In this document: positions 40,329 through 49,618 of the stretch, piece by piece
How positions within the stretch are numbered: position 1 is the stretch's first letter
Layout of the letters: each line of letters begins with the position of its first letter
NCBI GenBank assembly: GCA_029339505.1
Contig: JAQISU010000036.1
Coordinates: 2,902,501-2,966,500, forward strand
Direction of reading: 5' to 3'
DNA from: Unio delphinus
Taxonomy: Eukaryota; Mollusca; Bivalvia; Unionida; Unionidae
Length of the DNA stretch: 64,000 nt
Translations under genes and position numbers: made by a program
The notes under the pieces: model-generated
The model's input: only the letters and a program-made list of their open reading frames with translations
Told to the model about the DNA's origin: nothing
Database searches by the model: none

Positions 40329-40940
40329 ATGTAAATTTATTGTTATAAATCCGTGTGGGTCAGACTGAGCATGACTAAAGAAATTTCGAAATTGATTGAA
40401 GTCCATATCAGAACACCATGTCTGCCAAATATTTCGTAGCGTATGTGTATCAACGCCGTTGAATACAGCAAGAATATTACAGTTATCTCTGATCACTTTT
40501 GGAATCTGAGTGTATCGTTGAGTGACATAGATCACGTCCGTGTTTTTATGCCTGCCTCGGGAAAATATTCTAGCTGGGTTTTTTTGTTTATCTAACATGA
40601 CATCGTCGTATACAACTAAATTGTTGATACTTCCATCGAGGTCTTCTACTGATGGTGCCTCGTCAATATCTGTAATAAATTCAATAATATTCTCACCAGC
40701 AATCTCTGAAGCGTTTGTATTAAAATCTTTTAGCACTTCATAGCATCGTTGATCATCTACGCTAGGGGCAATTAAATACAACTTATCCCACTTCATCCAT
40801 CTCATTATTAAATTGAGCAACAATTGCGTCTTGCCGGATCCAGATGGCCCGATTATAATTGCGCGGATAGAGTTTGGTAGCGCTGCATGATGCTTAACTA
40901 GTTCTCTTGTTTTAGTTGCTGAAAAATCAATTATATTCAT
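40281..40940 (-). CDS. A32-type DNA-packaging ATPase (FtsK/HerA superfamily)
   Basis: 219 residues, intact. Walker A GPSGSGKT is at residues 31-38, Walker B VVYDDV at about 109-114, and a sensor-like VTQRYTQIPK at about 139-148. This is the organisation of the short packaging ATPases of Polintons, adintoviruses and nucleocytoplasmic large DNA viruses, which drive genome translocation into the capsid. The start codon is the first ATG of the frame and faces the divergent gene at 40958 with only 17 bp between, including TATATATAA. The stop lies within the left terminal repeat, so the last 15 or so codons belong to the TIR. No break or missing motif was seen. Confidence 0.9.
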   Translation of the reverse strand: MNIIDFSATKTRELVKHHAALPNSIRAIIIGPSGSGKTQLLLNLIMRWMKWDKLYLIAPSVDDQRCYEVLKDFNTNASEIAGENIIEFITDIDEAPSVEDLDGSINNLVVYDDVMLDKQKNPARIFSRGRHKNTDVIYVTQRYTQIPKVIRDNCNILAVFNGVDTHTLRNIWQTWCSDMDFNQFRNFFSHAQSDPHGFITINLHDPRTRYRIGLDQIFG

Positions 40941-40957
40941 GCTGTTATATATAAATT
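40941..40957. promoter_or_regulatory. 17-bp divergent promoter region
   Basis: GCTGTTATATATAAATT separates the ATG codons of the ATPase (-) and the zinc-ribbon gene (+). The TATATATAA is the only TATA-like word. Transcription must start within the genes or at a very short leader. Confidence 0.5.
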
Positions 40958-41479
40958 ATGGATCTATATTGTGTGAAGTGTAAAAAACGTACTGGCACAG
41001 ATGACTTGACGACGATTACAACTAAAAATAACCGATCAGCGCTTTCTGGTAAATGCGTACAATGTAGTAAAAAGAAATTTAGATTTGTTTCTAAACCCAA
41101 GGAACCTTTAAAAAAAAAACGAGGAGGTGATATCGCTGCCAAATTAGCAAAACTCCCTGGAACCCCATGGGGGTAATACCCTGGAGAAAAGCACCTTCCA
41201 GGATATAGCTACTGTGGCCCCGGAACACGATTAGATATCAGACTCAATAATCATAACCAACCCAACCCCGGTGAAGAACCAATAAACGCCATTGATAAGG
41301 CCTGTCACCTTCATGATGTTGCTTATAAAAGCAGTAATCTGCAACACAGGCATCTAGCAGATGTGAAATTAATTCATGCGTTGAATGCCATTCCTGACAA
41401 ATCTTTCAAAGAAAAATTGGCTTCCTTTTTGATAAAATCGGCAATGAAAAGCAAATTGATGCTAGGTGCTGGTAATTAA
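40958..41479 (+). pseudogene. Zinc-ribbon plus parvovirus-type phospholipase A2 protein, split by a stop codon
   Basis: The first 72 codons (40958-41176) encode a small zinc ribbon with Cys pairs at 5/8 (CVKC) and 33/36 (CVQC), a basic stretch and an LPGTPWG motif, then TAA at 41174-41176. The same frame stays open to TAA near 41479. It encodes a PLA2 domain of the type known from parvovirus VP1: the calcium-loop motif YCGPGTRLD near 41211 and the catalytic helix DKACHLHDVAY near 41295, with the His-Asp pair present. The second part has no early ATG, so the two parts were probably one protein. In related viruses this enzyme acts on endosomal membranes during entry. Whether the stop is real, read through or an error is unknown. 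Confidence 0.8.
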
Positions 41480-41486
41480 TAACAAC

Positions 41487-42433
41487 ATGGAATCTATTTA
41501 TTATTCCCCAAGAGGATACTGGAAGGGTAAATCAGCAATCCATAAACTCGCTAGCGCTGCAAAAGTGAAAAAAAAACCACTGCGGCTCATTGGTTATCCA
41601 AACAGGCACTATGGCAAATTTACTTACCACCGCCTAAACAAATTAATGTCTCGCATTTTGATGTAACCGGACCCAATGAAGTTCATCAGGCTGATCTATT
41701 ATTTCTGCCACATGACCACGGTTACAAGTACGCATTAACTGTAGTTGATATTGCAAGTCGATACAAAGAAGCAGAACCGTTAAAAACAAAATCATCACCT
41801 GAAGTGGCTTCTGCATTTGAAAGAATTTATCGACGAGGTCCTCTGCACTGGCCAAATTTATTACAAATTGATCCTGGCAAGGAATTTCAGGGTGCTGTTT
41901 TAACAACGATGAAAGATCACAATGTCACTATCAGACAGGGGCATACTGCACTGCATCGTGATCAGGCAATTGTAGAACGGTTTAATAAAACCCTTGCTGA
42001 GCGGTTATTTGGATATCAATACGCAAAAGAATTCATCCAAGAAAAAAGATCCCGTGAATGGGTTAAAAGGTTACCAGCTGTGATTACTGCACTGAATAAC
42101 GAGATTACTAGAACAATCAACATGAAACCTATCAATGCGATTAAAAAGAAGTCAATACCTGAAAAACCACAAAAAGATTTCAAAGAACCAATTCTTGGTA
42201 GTAATGTCATTGTGAGGTATTTATATGAACCAGGAGAGCTTGAGGGTGGCAGAAAAAGGGCTACTGATCCTATTTGGAGTGTTACTGCACACAAGATATC
42301 TAGTATAACACGATCAACTGGTAGACCTCCAGTCTATAAACTGGATTCAACTGCCCCTCAGCGGGTTTTTACTAGACAACAATTACAAATAATACCCGAG
42401 GATACTCAATTGCCACCACGGGGTCTTAACTAG
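41487..42433 (+). pseudogene. RVE-family (retroviral-type) integrase with a frame break at an A-run
   Basis: The frame starts at ATG 41487 (SIYYSPRGYWKGKSAI, a typical Polinton integrase N-terminus) and ends at 41666. After the nine-A run at 41568-41576, homology continues in the -1 frame to TAG 42431-42433. That part holds the DDE core: first Asp in VHQADLLFLP, second in LLQIDPGKEFQG, Glu in QAIVERFNKTLAERLFG. The C-terminal SH3/chromo-like domain is GSNVIVRYLYEPGELEGG. Polinton integrases insert the linear element DNA into the host genome. A AAA AAA followed by C at the break is also a potential -1 slippage site. The 3' end overlaps the convergent replication gene by 8 bp. Confidence 0.88.
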
Positions 42434-45400
42434 CACCGTTGCGTCTATTGCACTCAAGACAAGTCAACATCACATTATTTCTGACATGACCGAGATTGTT
42501 ATTTTTTCTGTCTACGGTGAATTGGCGAGGATCCTTATCCGAATACTGCCAACGCATTATACAATTGCAACTTGCGCAGTGATTATTCTGTTGTTTCTTC
42601 AAAGTGATTATTAATCCAGCATCAATGTCAAATTCTCGTTGTTTTTTTTTTGTCCTGTTGTTTGTAACCGGAGAGTTTTTTTATCAATCATTTTGATATC
42701 AATATCATCTATTGTGGTGTCATTATCATCGAAAACAATTCTTCGAAGTTGATTTATTTTTCGTACTCGCGAGATAGACTAAATTTGACCATTCGATGCG
42801 ATTATCTACCATCCAAACAATTGTATCCGATATAGTCAATCCTTGTGAGGAATGTATTGTTGCTGCGTATCCTAGCGTCCATGGGGATTTATTAGCACGC
42901 AATGCATCTTCAACGACATTGATATCAACCAGCACAATATCATTTAATACTAAATTCTGTTTTTCACTTTGTCCTGGAATATCAACTTCAATGTTCTGTT
43001 TTCGTGTATCCGATGGCCTATAACAAAGAGGCACTGGAAGTGTTGCAAATTTTTGTTTATGCAATTCAAATAACTTCATCTGAAGTGTATCCCTGACTAT
43101 TTTTCTACTTGCAATGATCAAATCGTTTGGTCTCCACATTTCCCAGAAATCATTCATTGGAGTTTCCGAAATTATTTCACGGGCTATTTCACACTGGATT
43201 CTAACCGGTTGTAATCTAATTAGTTTCTTAAATTCTTTTAATTTTTCATCAAGTGATCTATGATCGGTATCAATTTCTTCATAATAGTCTACAAAACCCT
43301 TTAGCCATTCATGTGGGGATGCACCGACAAATGGTGGTGGTTGCCCGTGATCACCGCACATGACGATTTTTGTATTTTTCAATAACAACCACTCAAGAAA
43401 TATTTTTAATACATCTTCTGACACTGTGTCTATTTCATCCCAAATGATAATTTCAGGAATAAATTTCTCTCCCATGCGCTCAGGAGTCCATTTATCTCCC
43501 TTCCATCGGAAAAAACTATGATAAGTGCAGGCATTTACCCCTCTCTGTATCATTTCTCTTGCAAGTCTGTGAGTCGGTGTTAGTACAATCATGTTTGGAT
43601 TGGAAACACGAAATAACTCAATTGCCCGAGTTGTTTTTCCTGACTCACCACAACCGTTTAAATAAACTGTTTTATATCTACAGACTGGATCAGAAATCGG
43701 TGGTGCATTAGAAAATTCTGAACACTGATTGCTTTCTAAATAATTATTTTCAATGGTAACATCTGCTGATTGAATATAATCATGAATCAGTTCTTTCTTA
43801 ATTCTCCACGACCCCCAATTCTCGTTGCCAGTAGCCTTAAAATCAGCCATTTTGCTGTTTATGTAAAATGAATCAGTGGCAACTCTAACTGCGGTGTTAG
43901 GAAATTTATTGATCATTGAAAACAGATTAATAGAAGCATAACCAAGCATAGAAGCTCTCCAATGTGTGTACTGCGGATTATATCCATCATTGTAAGTAAC
44001 AATTGTACCCAATTTGGTTCCATCGGACATAAATGCGTCCTTACGATTGACATATAGGCCTTTATTCGTTAAATCCGCGATTACAAAATCGTATTCAGCA
44101 TTGTCTATAATCAATCGTGAAGAATATCTCGTATTGTCATATTTGCCACCCTGGGTAAATTTACCGATTATTCTTCGTCCAAGATTTTTTGCTTCATTGT
44201 TTCTGATTTCAAATAACTGTTTGGACCAATCCATGATTTGTTGTTCATTAAAATCAGGAAACAGTTTTAACTTACAATGATAATTATTTTTTCTAGATCA
44301 GGTTGTGGTAACCAGACTGATTTCTGTGCTCGATAGGATATAATTGCTTCACTGACAATTAATGATTTTAACATCTTACAATCAAGCATATACCGTAATA
44401 ACACTATTGGCATCCAGTGTTTTTCAGACATGTGTTTACCAATCCAAAGATAACTACACGGATGAAGTCCTTTAGCCATTTCAAATGATACCACACAAGC
44501 GAATCCGGTTAAATCAAAATCAGGTAGTGGTCCATTAATAGCAACACGGGTCATTTCGTGTGTGGGGTGTCCAAATCGTTTGAAATATTTCTCGCATTCT
44601 CCATACCCAAGAAAACTTCCTGGATAACATGCAATCATATCAACTGAAATAACGGTATCAGGGTCGTATTTTGTATTCCATAATCATCCATGGCTGTATT
44701 CAAGACAAGACAATTTGACATCTGATAAGAACTCACTTCGTGTTGGTTTCCACGCGTTTTTCTTTTTAGCAAAATGTGCTGCAATTGATGGTAGTGTAAA
44801 ACAGTTTGCTAATAATTGATCGTTGTCTTCCAACTCCCCAGAAAACTCACTAGCTAGTTGTTTCATTTGATTATGCAGTTCTTCGGTACGGTACAATTCT
44901 CCGTTGGGCCTTACAAACTGATCAAATCTACATTCCTCGTCTGAAGTACTATGAAATAGCCACATTGACACAGGATCGTTTTTACTCAAATGGTAAATAG
45001 CATCAAATAATTTCTGCTCTGAAAAAAACTCTTCTGTTTGGGGGATATATTTTACGGTTCTATCCCGTGGGAATATTGTTACTGCAGATGACCACGCGTG
45101 TTCATTATGATCAATAATTTCAATTGGGTTTCCTTTTTTTGATTGATATTTCGGTTCTTTTAATACTTCTCCGGTGATTGTTCTTACCGATATTGGAAAT
45201 CTCAATGATGTTTCTAATTTAATTATATCCTGAATTGTTGCCCCATGCTCTTTTACCGTTAATCCCACTCGGTTGTTTTTTTTCGTCTTAGATCAGTTAG
45301 TTTATTTCCCCGGGACGCATTTGTGAAGTGTTCTATTATTCGTTCTGCTACACAATTGAGCCCTGTCGAATATTTCATGGGTGCTAGTTTTGCAATATCA

Positions 45401-46296
45401 GGTTTTTCATTGAGCGGATAGATCCCGTAAACAACTGCTGTTACAGGGTAGGATCTTTCGTAGTAGGGTTTGTCAATTCCAGTCAAAATTCCTGGTTTTA
45501 AATCCTGATTCACGGTGATAGTTTTTTTGCCCTTGAGAATGGGTTCAAATTTATCCCTAATGATCCATTTTCCATCCTCACGGATAATGAATTTGATTCG
45601 GAAAAAATGACTTTTTTCCCCAAGACGTGAAATGATCACTGCTGCTTTTTCATCATTCTTGGTAGCGTCAACAACACCATCAATTCGAAATGTTGACCAA
45701 CTATAAGATGCTCCATCACGCTTGAATTCATTAAAACAGTCTCTGATGGCTTTATCAAGAATTTTATTCTTGGGTGTATTAGAAACTATATCAAGATTGA
45801 ATTGAGTATCCTTCCAATGTAATTTCTTGTTACGTTTTTTGGGTTTATCGATATTAAATCTAGGATTAATTTTCAATAATCTCTTAAACTCTCTCATGTT
45901 TTCGTCTCTTGGACGTTTGTTACGTTTTTTGGGTTTATCGATATTAAATTTAGGATTAATTTTCAATAATCTCTTAAACTCTCTCATGTTTCCGTCTTTT
46001 GGACGTTTGTTACGTTTTTTGGGTTTATCGATATTAAATTTAGGATTAATTTTCAACAATCTCTTAAACTCTTTCATGTTTCCGTCTCTTGGACGTTTGT
46101 TTCCGTCTCTTGGACGTTTTTTGGGTTTATCGATATTAATTTTCAATAATCTCTTAAACTCCTTCATGTTTCCGTCTATTGGACGTTTTTTGGGTTTATC
46201 GATATTAAATTTAGGATTAATTTTCAATAATCTCTTAAACTCCTTATCAGCATTGAATTTAGCATTTTTCGAAGTCAATCTCTTGAACTCCCTCAT
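42426..46296 (-). pseudogene. Protein-primed family-B DNA polymerase fused to an SF1 helicase and a C-terminal HNH nuclease, multiply frame-broken
   Basis: Read leftward from ATG 46296, about 3.87 kb in total. Order: a lysine-rich tandem-repeat region (to about 45815); an N-terminal/exonuclease region (45800-44690); palm motif A as SVDMIACYPGSFLGYG near 44645; motif B as NNEAKNLGRRIIGKFTQGG near 44190; motif C as RVATDSFYIN near 43870. An SF1 helicase follows: Walker A NGCGESGKTT near 43660, Walker B IIIWDEID near 43450, MCGDHGQPPP near 43360, and the late motif AATIHSSQGL near 42850. The end is an HNH-like nuclease with CASC, FTVDRKNNNLGHVRNNV and TCLECN, stopping at 42426. Breaks: frame changes at A-runs near 45276-45283, about 44280, about 42770 and 42642-42651, and an in-frame TGA at 44684-44686. 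PolB copies the element by protein priming. The helicase-HNH extension is unusual. Confidence 0.87.
45815..46290 (-). repeat. In-gene tandem repeat encoding lysine-rich units (PolB N-terminus)
   Basis: About five to six units of roughly 60-90 bp encode EFKRLLKINPKFNIDKPKKR with variable linkers (NKRPRDGNMR). Units differ in length by whole codons, so the frame is preserved. The peptide is strongly basic and nuclear-localisation-like. Reading the other strand gives a mirror frame that I do not call. Confidence 0.9.
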
Positions 46297-46320
46297 TCTA
46301 TAATTAAAACAAGCATTTAA
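46297..46320. promoter_or_regulatory. 24-bp divergent promoter region
   Basis: An AT-rich stretch (CTATAATTAAAACAAGCATT) between the starts of the replication gene (-) and the small zinc-ribbon gene (+). It is the second very short divergent gap in the element. Confidence 0.45.
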
Positions 46321-46560
46321 ATGAAAGATTTATGTATAATGAATCACTGCAAATGGCTTATGATTGGATCAGTAATCCCGTGTAACAAATCATGCAGAAA
46401 TGAGTTCTGTGGGTATCATATGCAAAGCTTTCGTCGTGGAAGCCTTGGTCCGTTACGCTGTATTCGATGTGGGGTTGGGGTCAGGGGGAAATTGCAGTTA
46501 TGTCTGAATTGCGGTGGTAAGCGATACAGGGAATTGAAGCGTTTTATGATAAAAGAATAA
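46321..46560 (+). CDS. Small cysteine-rich (double zinc-ribbon-like) protein
   Basis: 79 residues, not recognised by name. It has many Cys/His pairs: CIMNHCKW near the start, CNKSC, CGYH, then CIRC and CLNC, enough for two zinc sites, with a basic C-terminus. A second frame immediately after (about 46545-46700; YIERFIIEPNNEL near its end) has no start codon and could be the rest of this protein after a one-base frame change. It lies between the replication gene and the HNH gene and may be a DNA- or transcription-related accessory. No function is assigned. Confidence 0.6.
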   Translation: MKDLCIMNHCKWLMIGSVIPCNKSCRNEFCGYHMQSFRRGSLGPLRCIRCGVGVRGKLQLCLNCGGKRYRELKRFMIKE

Positions 46561-46714
46561 AAAATGGACAATCAATCAGAAATTTTGACCCTGAAAAAGT
46601 CTCTGACCCTGACAACGTCCTTGACAAAATCATAAGAACCCCTCAAGACTACATTGAAAGATTCATTATTGAACCAAACAATGAATTAGACAAACAATAG
46701 TATTATGTATACGA

Positions 46715-47599
46715 ATGAACCAAGAATTCAGACAGCATCCCTTGATTACAAATTATGAAGCATCCAGTGATGGTGTTGTAAGACACTGTAGACTGAAGAA
46801 ACCAGTTGGTGTTGTGAATAATCAAGGGTACTTGATGTTTACTGTTGGCGGGAAGAAGAGATATCTCAATCACAGAATAGTATTTGAATGTTTTAATGGA
46901 TTGATCGATGATGGTTTTGTTATTGATCACAAGGATTCTAATCCGAAGAACAATTCTTTATCAAATCTGCAAGCTATCACACAGAGTGAGAATTCCAAAC
47001 GAGGAAGGACTGGCACTTGTTCAAAAAAAGCGAGACCTGTGAAATCCTTGAATACAACAACTAATGAAGAAAAAATATTTCAATCATTATATGAAGCCGG
47101 TAGGCATTTCGATATTTGTAGAGCCTCAGTACGATTCGTTGCAGAGGGAATTTATCGATCGGCTATTTCAAAAAGGACGGGACAAAAGTTTAATTTAGTT
47201 ATGTCTAATGCGTCATATTTTTCAATTAGAGATATGTCATGTTATAGAATAATGAATTCTGAAAACATGAATAGCATCATAGTTGAAATAGCAAAATTGA
47301 AAAATCAGGTTATCAAACTATCAGATGGGTTAAATCCTGATCAAATTGTGTCTGATTTTCAGGATATAGAATACGGAGTAAACAACAATAAATATATGCT
47401 ACCAAAGAAATATGCACTCATCAAAAGAATTCAGAATTCTATTAGAGACTCTCTTTCATTTTCCAGTGACATCAGTGTGTTCGTTCCGTTGTATACTATC
47501 GTAGAGGGGATACGAAAAGAATTGGGTAATGAATACGAATTGAAAAAAGAAGTCAACTCTAAAATTAGAAACCTACGGGCGTTAATTCAAGAAAATTGA
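46715..47599 (+). CDS. HNH/NUMOD homing-endonuclease-like protein
   Basis: 294 residues, intact. Residues 8-25 resemble the NUMOD4 start (PLITNYEASSDGVVRHCR). An HNH_3-type nuclease core follows with YLNHRIVFECF, VIDHKDSNPKNNSLSNLQ (His, Asn and a second His-containing motif) and SENSKRGRTG. Next is a NUMOD1-like DNA-binding segment (ARPVKSLNTTTNEEKIFQSL ... GRHFDICRASVR). The last 120 residues are helical and unassigned. Free-standing proteins of this build are typical of phages and large DNA viruses, where they cut DNA and spread as selfish genes. I do not know it as a standard Polinton gene. The start ATG is preceded by an AT-rich TATTATGTATACGA. Confidence 0.85.
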   Translation: MNQEFRQHPLITNYEASSDGVVRHCRLKKPVGVVNNQGYLMFTVGGKKRYLNHRIVFECFNGLIDDGFVIDHKDSNPKNNSLSNLQAITQSENSKRGRTGTCSKKARPVKSLNTTTNEEKIFQSLYEAGRHFDICRASVRFVAEGIYRSAISKRTGQKFNLVMSNASYFSIRDMSCYRIMNSENMNSIIVEIAKLKNQVIKLSDGLNPDQIVSDFQDIEYGVNNNKYMLPKKYALIKRIQNSIRDSLSFSSDISVFVPLYTIVEGIRKELGNEYELKKEVNSKIRNLRALIQEN

Positions 47600-48080
47600 T
47601 TACCCGACCATTGATTGCCCGACCATTATCTTTTTTTTTAGCCGACCCTCAAAGGGTATGTCAAAAATCGATGGACGATGTGTCAGATTGATCAAAACTA
47701 GAATGTTGAAACTATCAGTATTATTTATTTTATATACAATTTTGATACTTTCAACATCAATGATAGAGCTGTTAAAACAACAAAATAACACTTCTATGAC
47801 CGTGTTAAAATCAGTGAATAAAAAATATTTCACACACACTGAATAAAAAATATTTCACACGCACTGAAAAAAAAATCGATGGACCGTTAATGGATGGTTT
47901 AGTCGATATGATATGTCAGATTGATCAAAACTAGAATGTTGAAACTATCAGTATTATTTATTTTATATACAATTTTGATACTTTCAACATCAATGATAGA
48001 GCTGTTAAAATAACAAAATAACACCTCCATGATGGTGTTAAAAATCACCCGACATGTCATTGATGTAAAAAAAGTGGGAA
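47600..48080. repeat. Intergenic spacer with a duplicated 115-bp hairpin unit
   Basis: A segment starting TCAGATTGATCAAAACTAGA at 47683 recurs at 47923, nearly identical over about 115 bp. Each copy contains ATGTTGAAACTATCA and, about 40 bp later, its near reverse complement TGATACTTTCAACAT, so it can fold into a 15-bp stem. Copy 1 lies in a 62-codon frame (47658-47846) whose peptide MLKLSVLFILYTILILSTSM looks like a signal or membrane segment. In copy 2 the same peptide ends early at a TAA. Confidence 0.8.
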
Positions 48081-48083
48081 AAT

Positions 48084-48120
48084 TGTTTTGTAATTGAAAA
48101 ATTGTTTCTGATTTCAAATA
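48084..48120 (+). promoter_or_regulatory. Shared gene leader, copy 1
   Basis: The 37 bp before ATG 48121 (TTTTGTAATTGAAAAATTG, then TTTCTGATTTCAAATA) are almost identical to those before ATG 49133, differing only near the 5' end. A late-promoter or translation-leader role is likely. Confidence 0.6.
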
Positions 48121-49090
48121 ATGGTCAATGAAGCATTAACAACCCGATTGGCTCGTGAACGATTAGATGCAATTAAGAGATTTGTACCAATTCGTGACTC
48201 TGTCAGGAATAAACTGCAACAACGACAGAGTCTTCAGACTGATTTTGTTTTGGGGTCTGAAGAATTGTTTAAACCAGTAACCACAGCAACGAAGGGGGTA
48301 GAGCGTGCTATACTGGGAGATGATCCTGACGGTAAAAGAAAAGAAGAGGGTCTTATTTCTGTACTTGAAAAACTAGCAGCGAAAACTGAACAAACTGAAA
48401 AAACTGAACCACCTACTAATCCGAAAAAAACGACTGTTTCTCTGTTGAATAAATTTACTGATAATGCTAAAACATTAATAAAACAATTTGAATTACTCAA
48501 ATCAAAGGATTATCAAACTTTTGGTAATTTTGCTGCTCAAAGCTATAATTCAAAAAAAGATGTTTTAAAGGACGAGTATAAGGATGATAGAATATTAAGT
48601 AATTATTGGTCCGATAATTTGTATAAACTAAATAAAGGGATTGGTCGTTTGAATAAGGATGAGATGGGGTACAAGGAATTTCAAAAGGGAATTAGTAATT
48701 ATAAAAGAGAACAAATAGAAGAGCGACAACGAGAAATAGAAGAACGACAAGAACGAAAACGTCAAACACCAACACGGAGACAGACACGAAGACAAAAAAA
48801 ACAAGAAGAACCTGATGATGATGATTATTTACAAAAAACGGATTTAGAAAAAACTAGATGAAGCAACTGGTTATAGCGGAAGTGGATTAGGGACATGTCC
48901 TGATAGTGTTATCAATGATATATCACGATTAGATGTTTTAATCGGAGGATTCCGAGCTGGAAATAATTCACCGGAAATAATTAATGAAGCAGCTGATATC
49001 TGTAGACGGTTATTTGCCGGCGGTATCATGGATATCAAAACATATCGAGATTTCATTGACGAGTTAGCAAATGGGTATCACAGTGATTGA
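48121..49090 (+). pseudogene. Charged coiled-coil structural/accessory protein with a frame change near its end
   Basis: The first 246 codons (to 48861) are open. They are hydrophilic, with a predicted long helix and strongly charged EERQREIEERQERKRQ and acidic EEPDDDDY segments. At the six-A run 48848-48853 the sensible reading moves to another frame and runs to TGA 49088-49090. That part encodes a compact alpha-helical domain (SRLDVLIGGFRAGNNSPEII, then ADICRRLFAGGIM). I do not recognise the family. Position just before the small membrane-active gene and the capsid gene suggests a virion or scaffold protein. The stop at 48859-48861 may be real, leaving a shorter protein. Confidence 0.6.
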
Positions 49091-49095
49091 CAAAT

Positions 49096-49132
49096 TGTTT
49101 TACAATTGAAAAATTGTTTCTGATTTCAAATA
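49096..49132 (+). promoter_or_regulatory. Shared gene leader, copy 2
   Basis: Second copy of the leader at 48084-48120, again ending exactly at an ATG (49133). It starts 5 bp after the stop of the preceding gene. Confidence 0.6.
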
Positions 49133-49558
49133 ATGATCATACATTACAATCATGATAAACCAATCCCCGTCTATGTAGTTAATTCACGGTTTCCAGTTTA
49201 TAAAGCATACTATGGAGATGGTTTAGGCAATACCATTTTAGGATTCTTTTCAAGAATGGCCCCAAAAGTGATGCCGTTAGCTAAACAGTTATCAATGAAA
49301 GCCATTGATGTTATTCGTGATAAGGGTATTGATGCTGTTGGAGATCTTGCCGGAAAGGCATTTTCAACTGCGAAGAATAAAATAACATCATTAGTGGGGC
49401 GAAAAAAGAAACCGTTACCGTCTACAGCGGAAATGCCTGCAAGTGTTAGTAAAATAATAAATAACGCAGTAGATGAAAAATTAGCGTCGATGGCTTTAAC
49501 CCCCGACCCAAATATGATAGCGGGAAGTGGCTTTAAAAAACTAAGTAGAAAACGCTAG
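49133..49558 (+). CDS. Small basic amphipathic virion protein (adenovirus pVI/pX-like)
   Basis: 141 residues, intact. After a short N-terminus comes a glycine-rich amphipathic stretch (YYGDGLGNTILGFFSRMAPK). Helices rich in Ala, Lys and Val follow, then a basic segment GRKKKPLPS and a C-terminus GSGFKKLSRKR. Proteins of this build sit directly upstream of the major capsid gene in Polintons and adintoviruses. They are compared to adenovirus membrane-active or core minor proteins that are matured by the viral protease. The stop codon TAG lies within the palindrome AAAACGCTAGCGTTTTT. Function by analogy only. Confidence 0.65.
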   Translation: MIIHYNHDKPIPVYVVNSRFPVYKAYYGDGLGNTILGFFSRMAPKVMPLAKQLSMKAIDVIRDKGIDAVGDLAGKAFSTAKNKITSLVGRKKKPLPSTAEMPASVSKIINNAVDEKLASMALTPDPNMIAGSGFKKLSRKR

Positions 49559-49592
49559 CGTTTTTCACGATGAAAATCCGTAGGATTTCACG
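49549..49592. terminator. Palindrome plus hairpin after the pVI/pX-like gene
   Basis: AAAACGCTAGCGTTTTT (49549-49565) is a near-perfect palindrome ending in T5. It is followed by the hairpin GAAAATCCGTAGGATTTCAC (49572-49591). Related elements occur at 52889-52929 and 54905-54928. Possible transcription terminator or RNA-processing signal. Confidence 0.5.
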
Positions 49593-49618
49593 ATTTAGAC
49601 TCTGATAAATAGAATAAA

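Noticed and set aside
45827..46303. 158-codon plus-strand frame with LRFLGLSILNLGLIFNN repeats
   Set aside because: Antisense shadow of the lysine-rich repeat of the replication gene.
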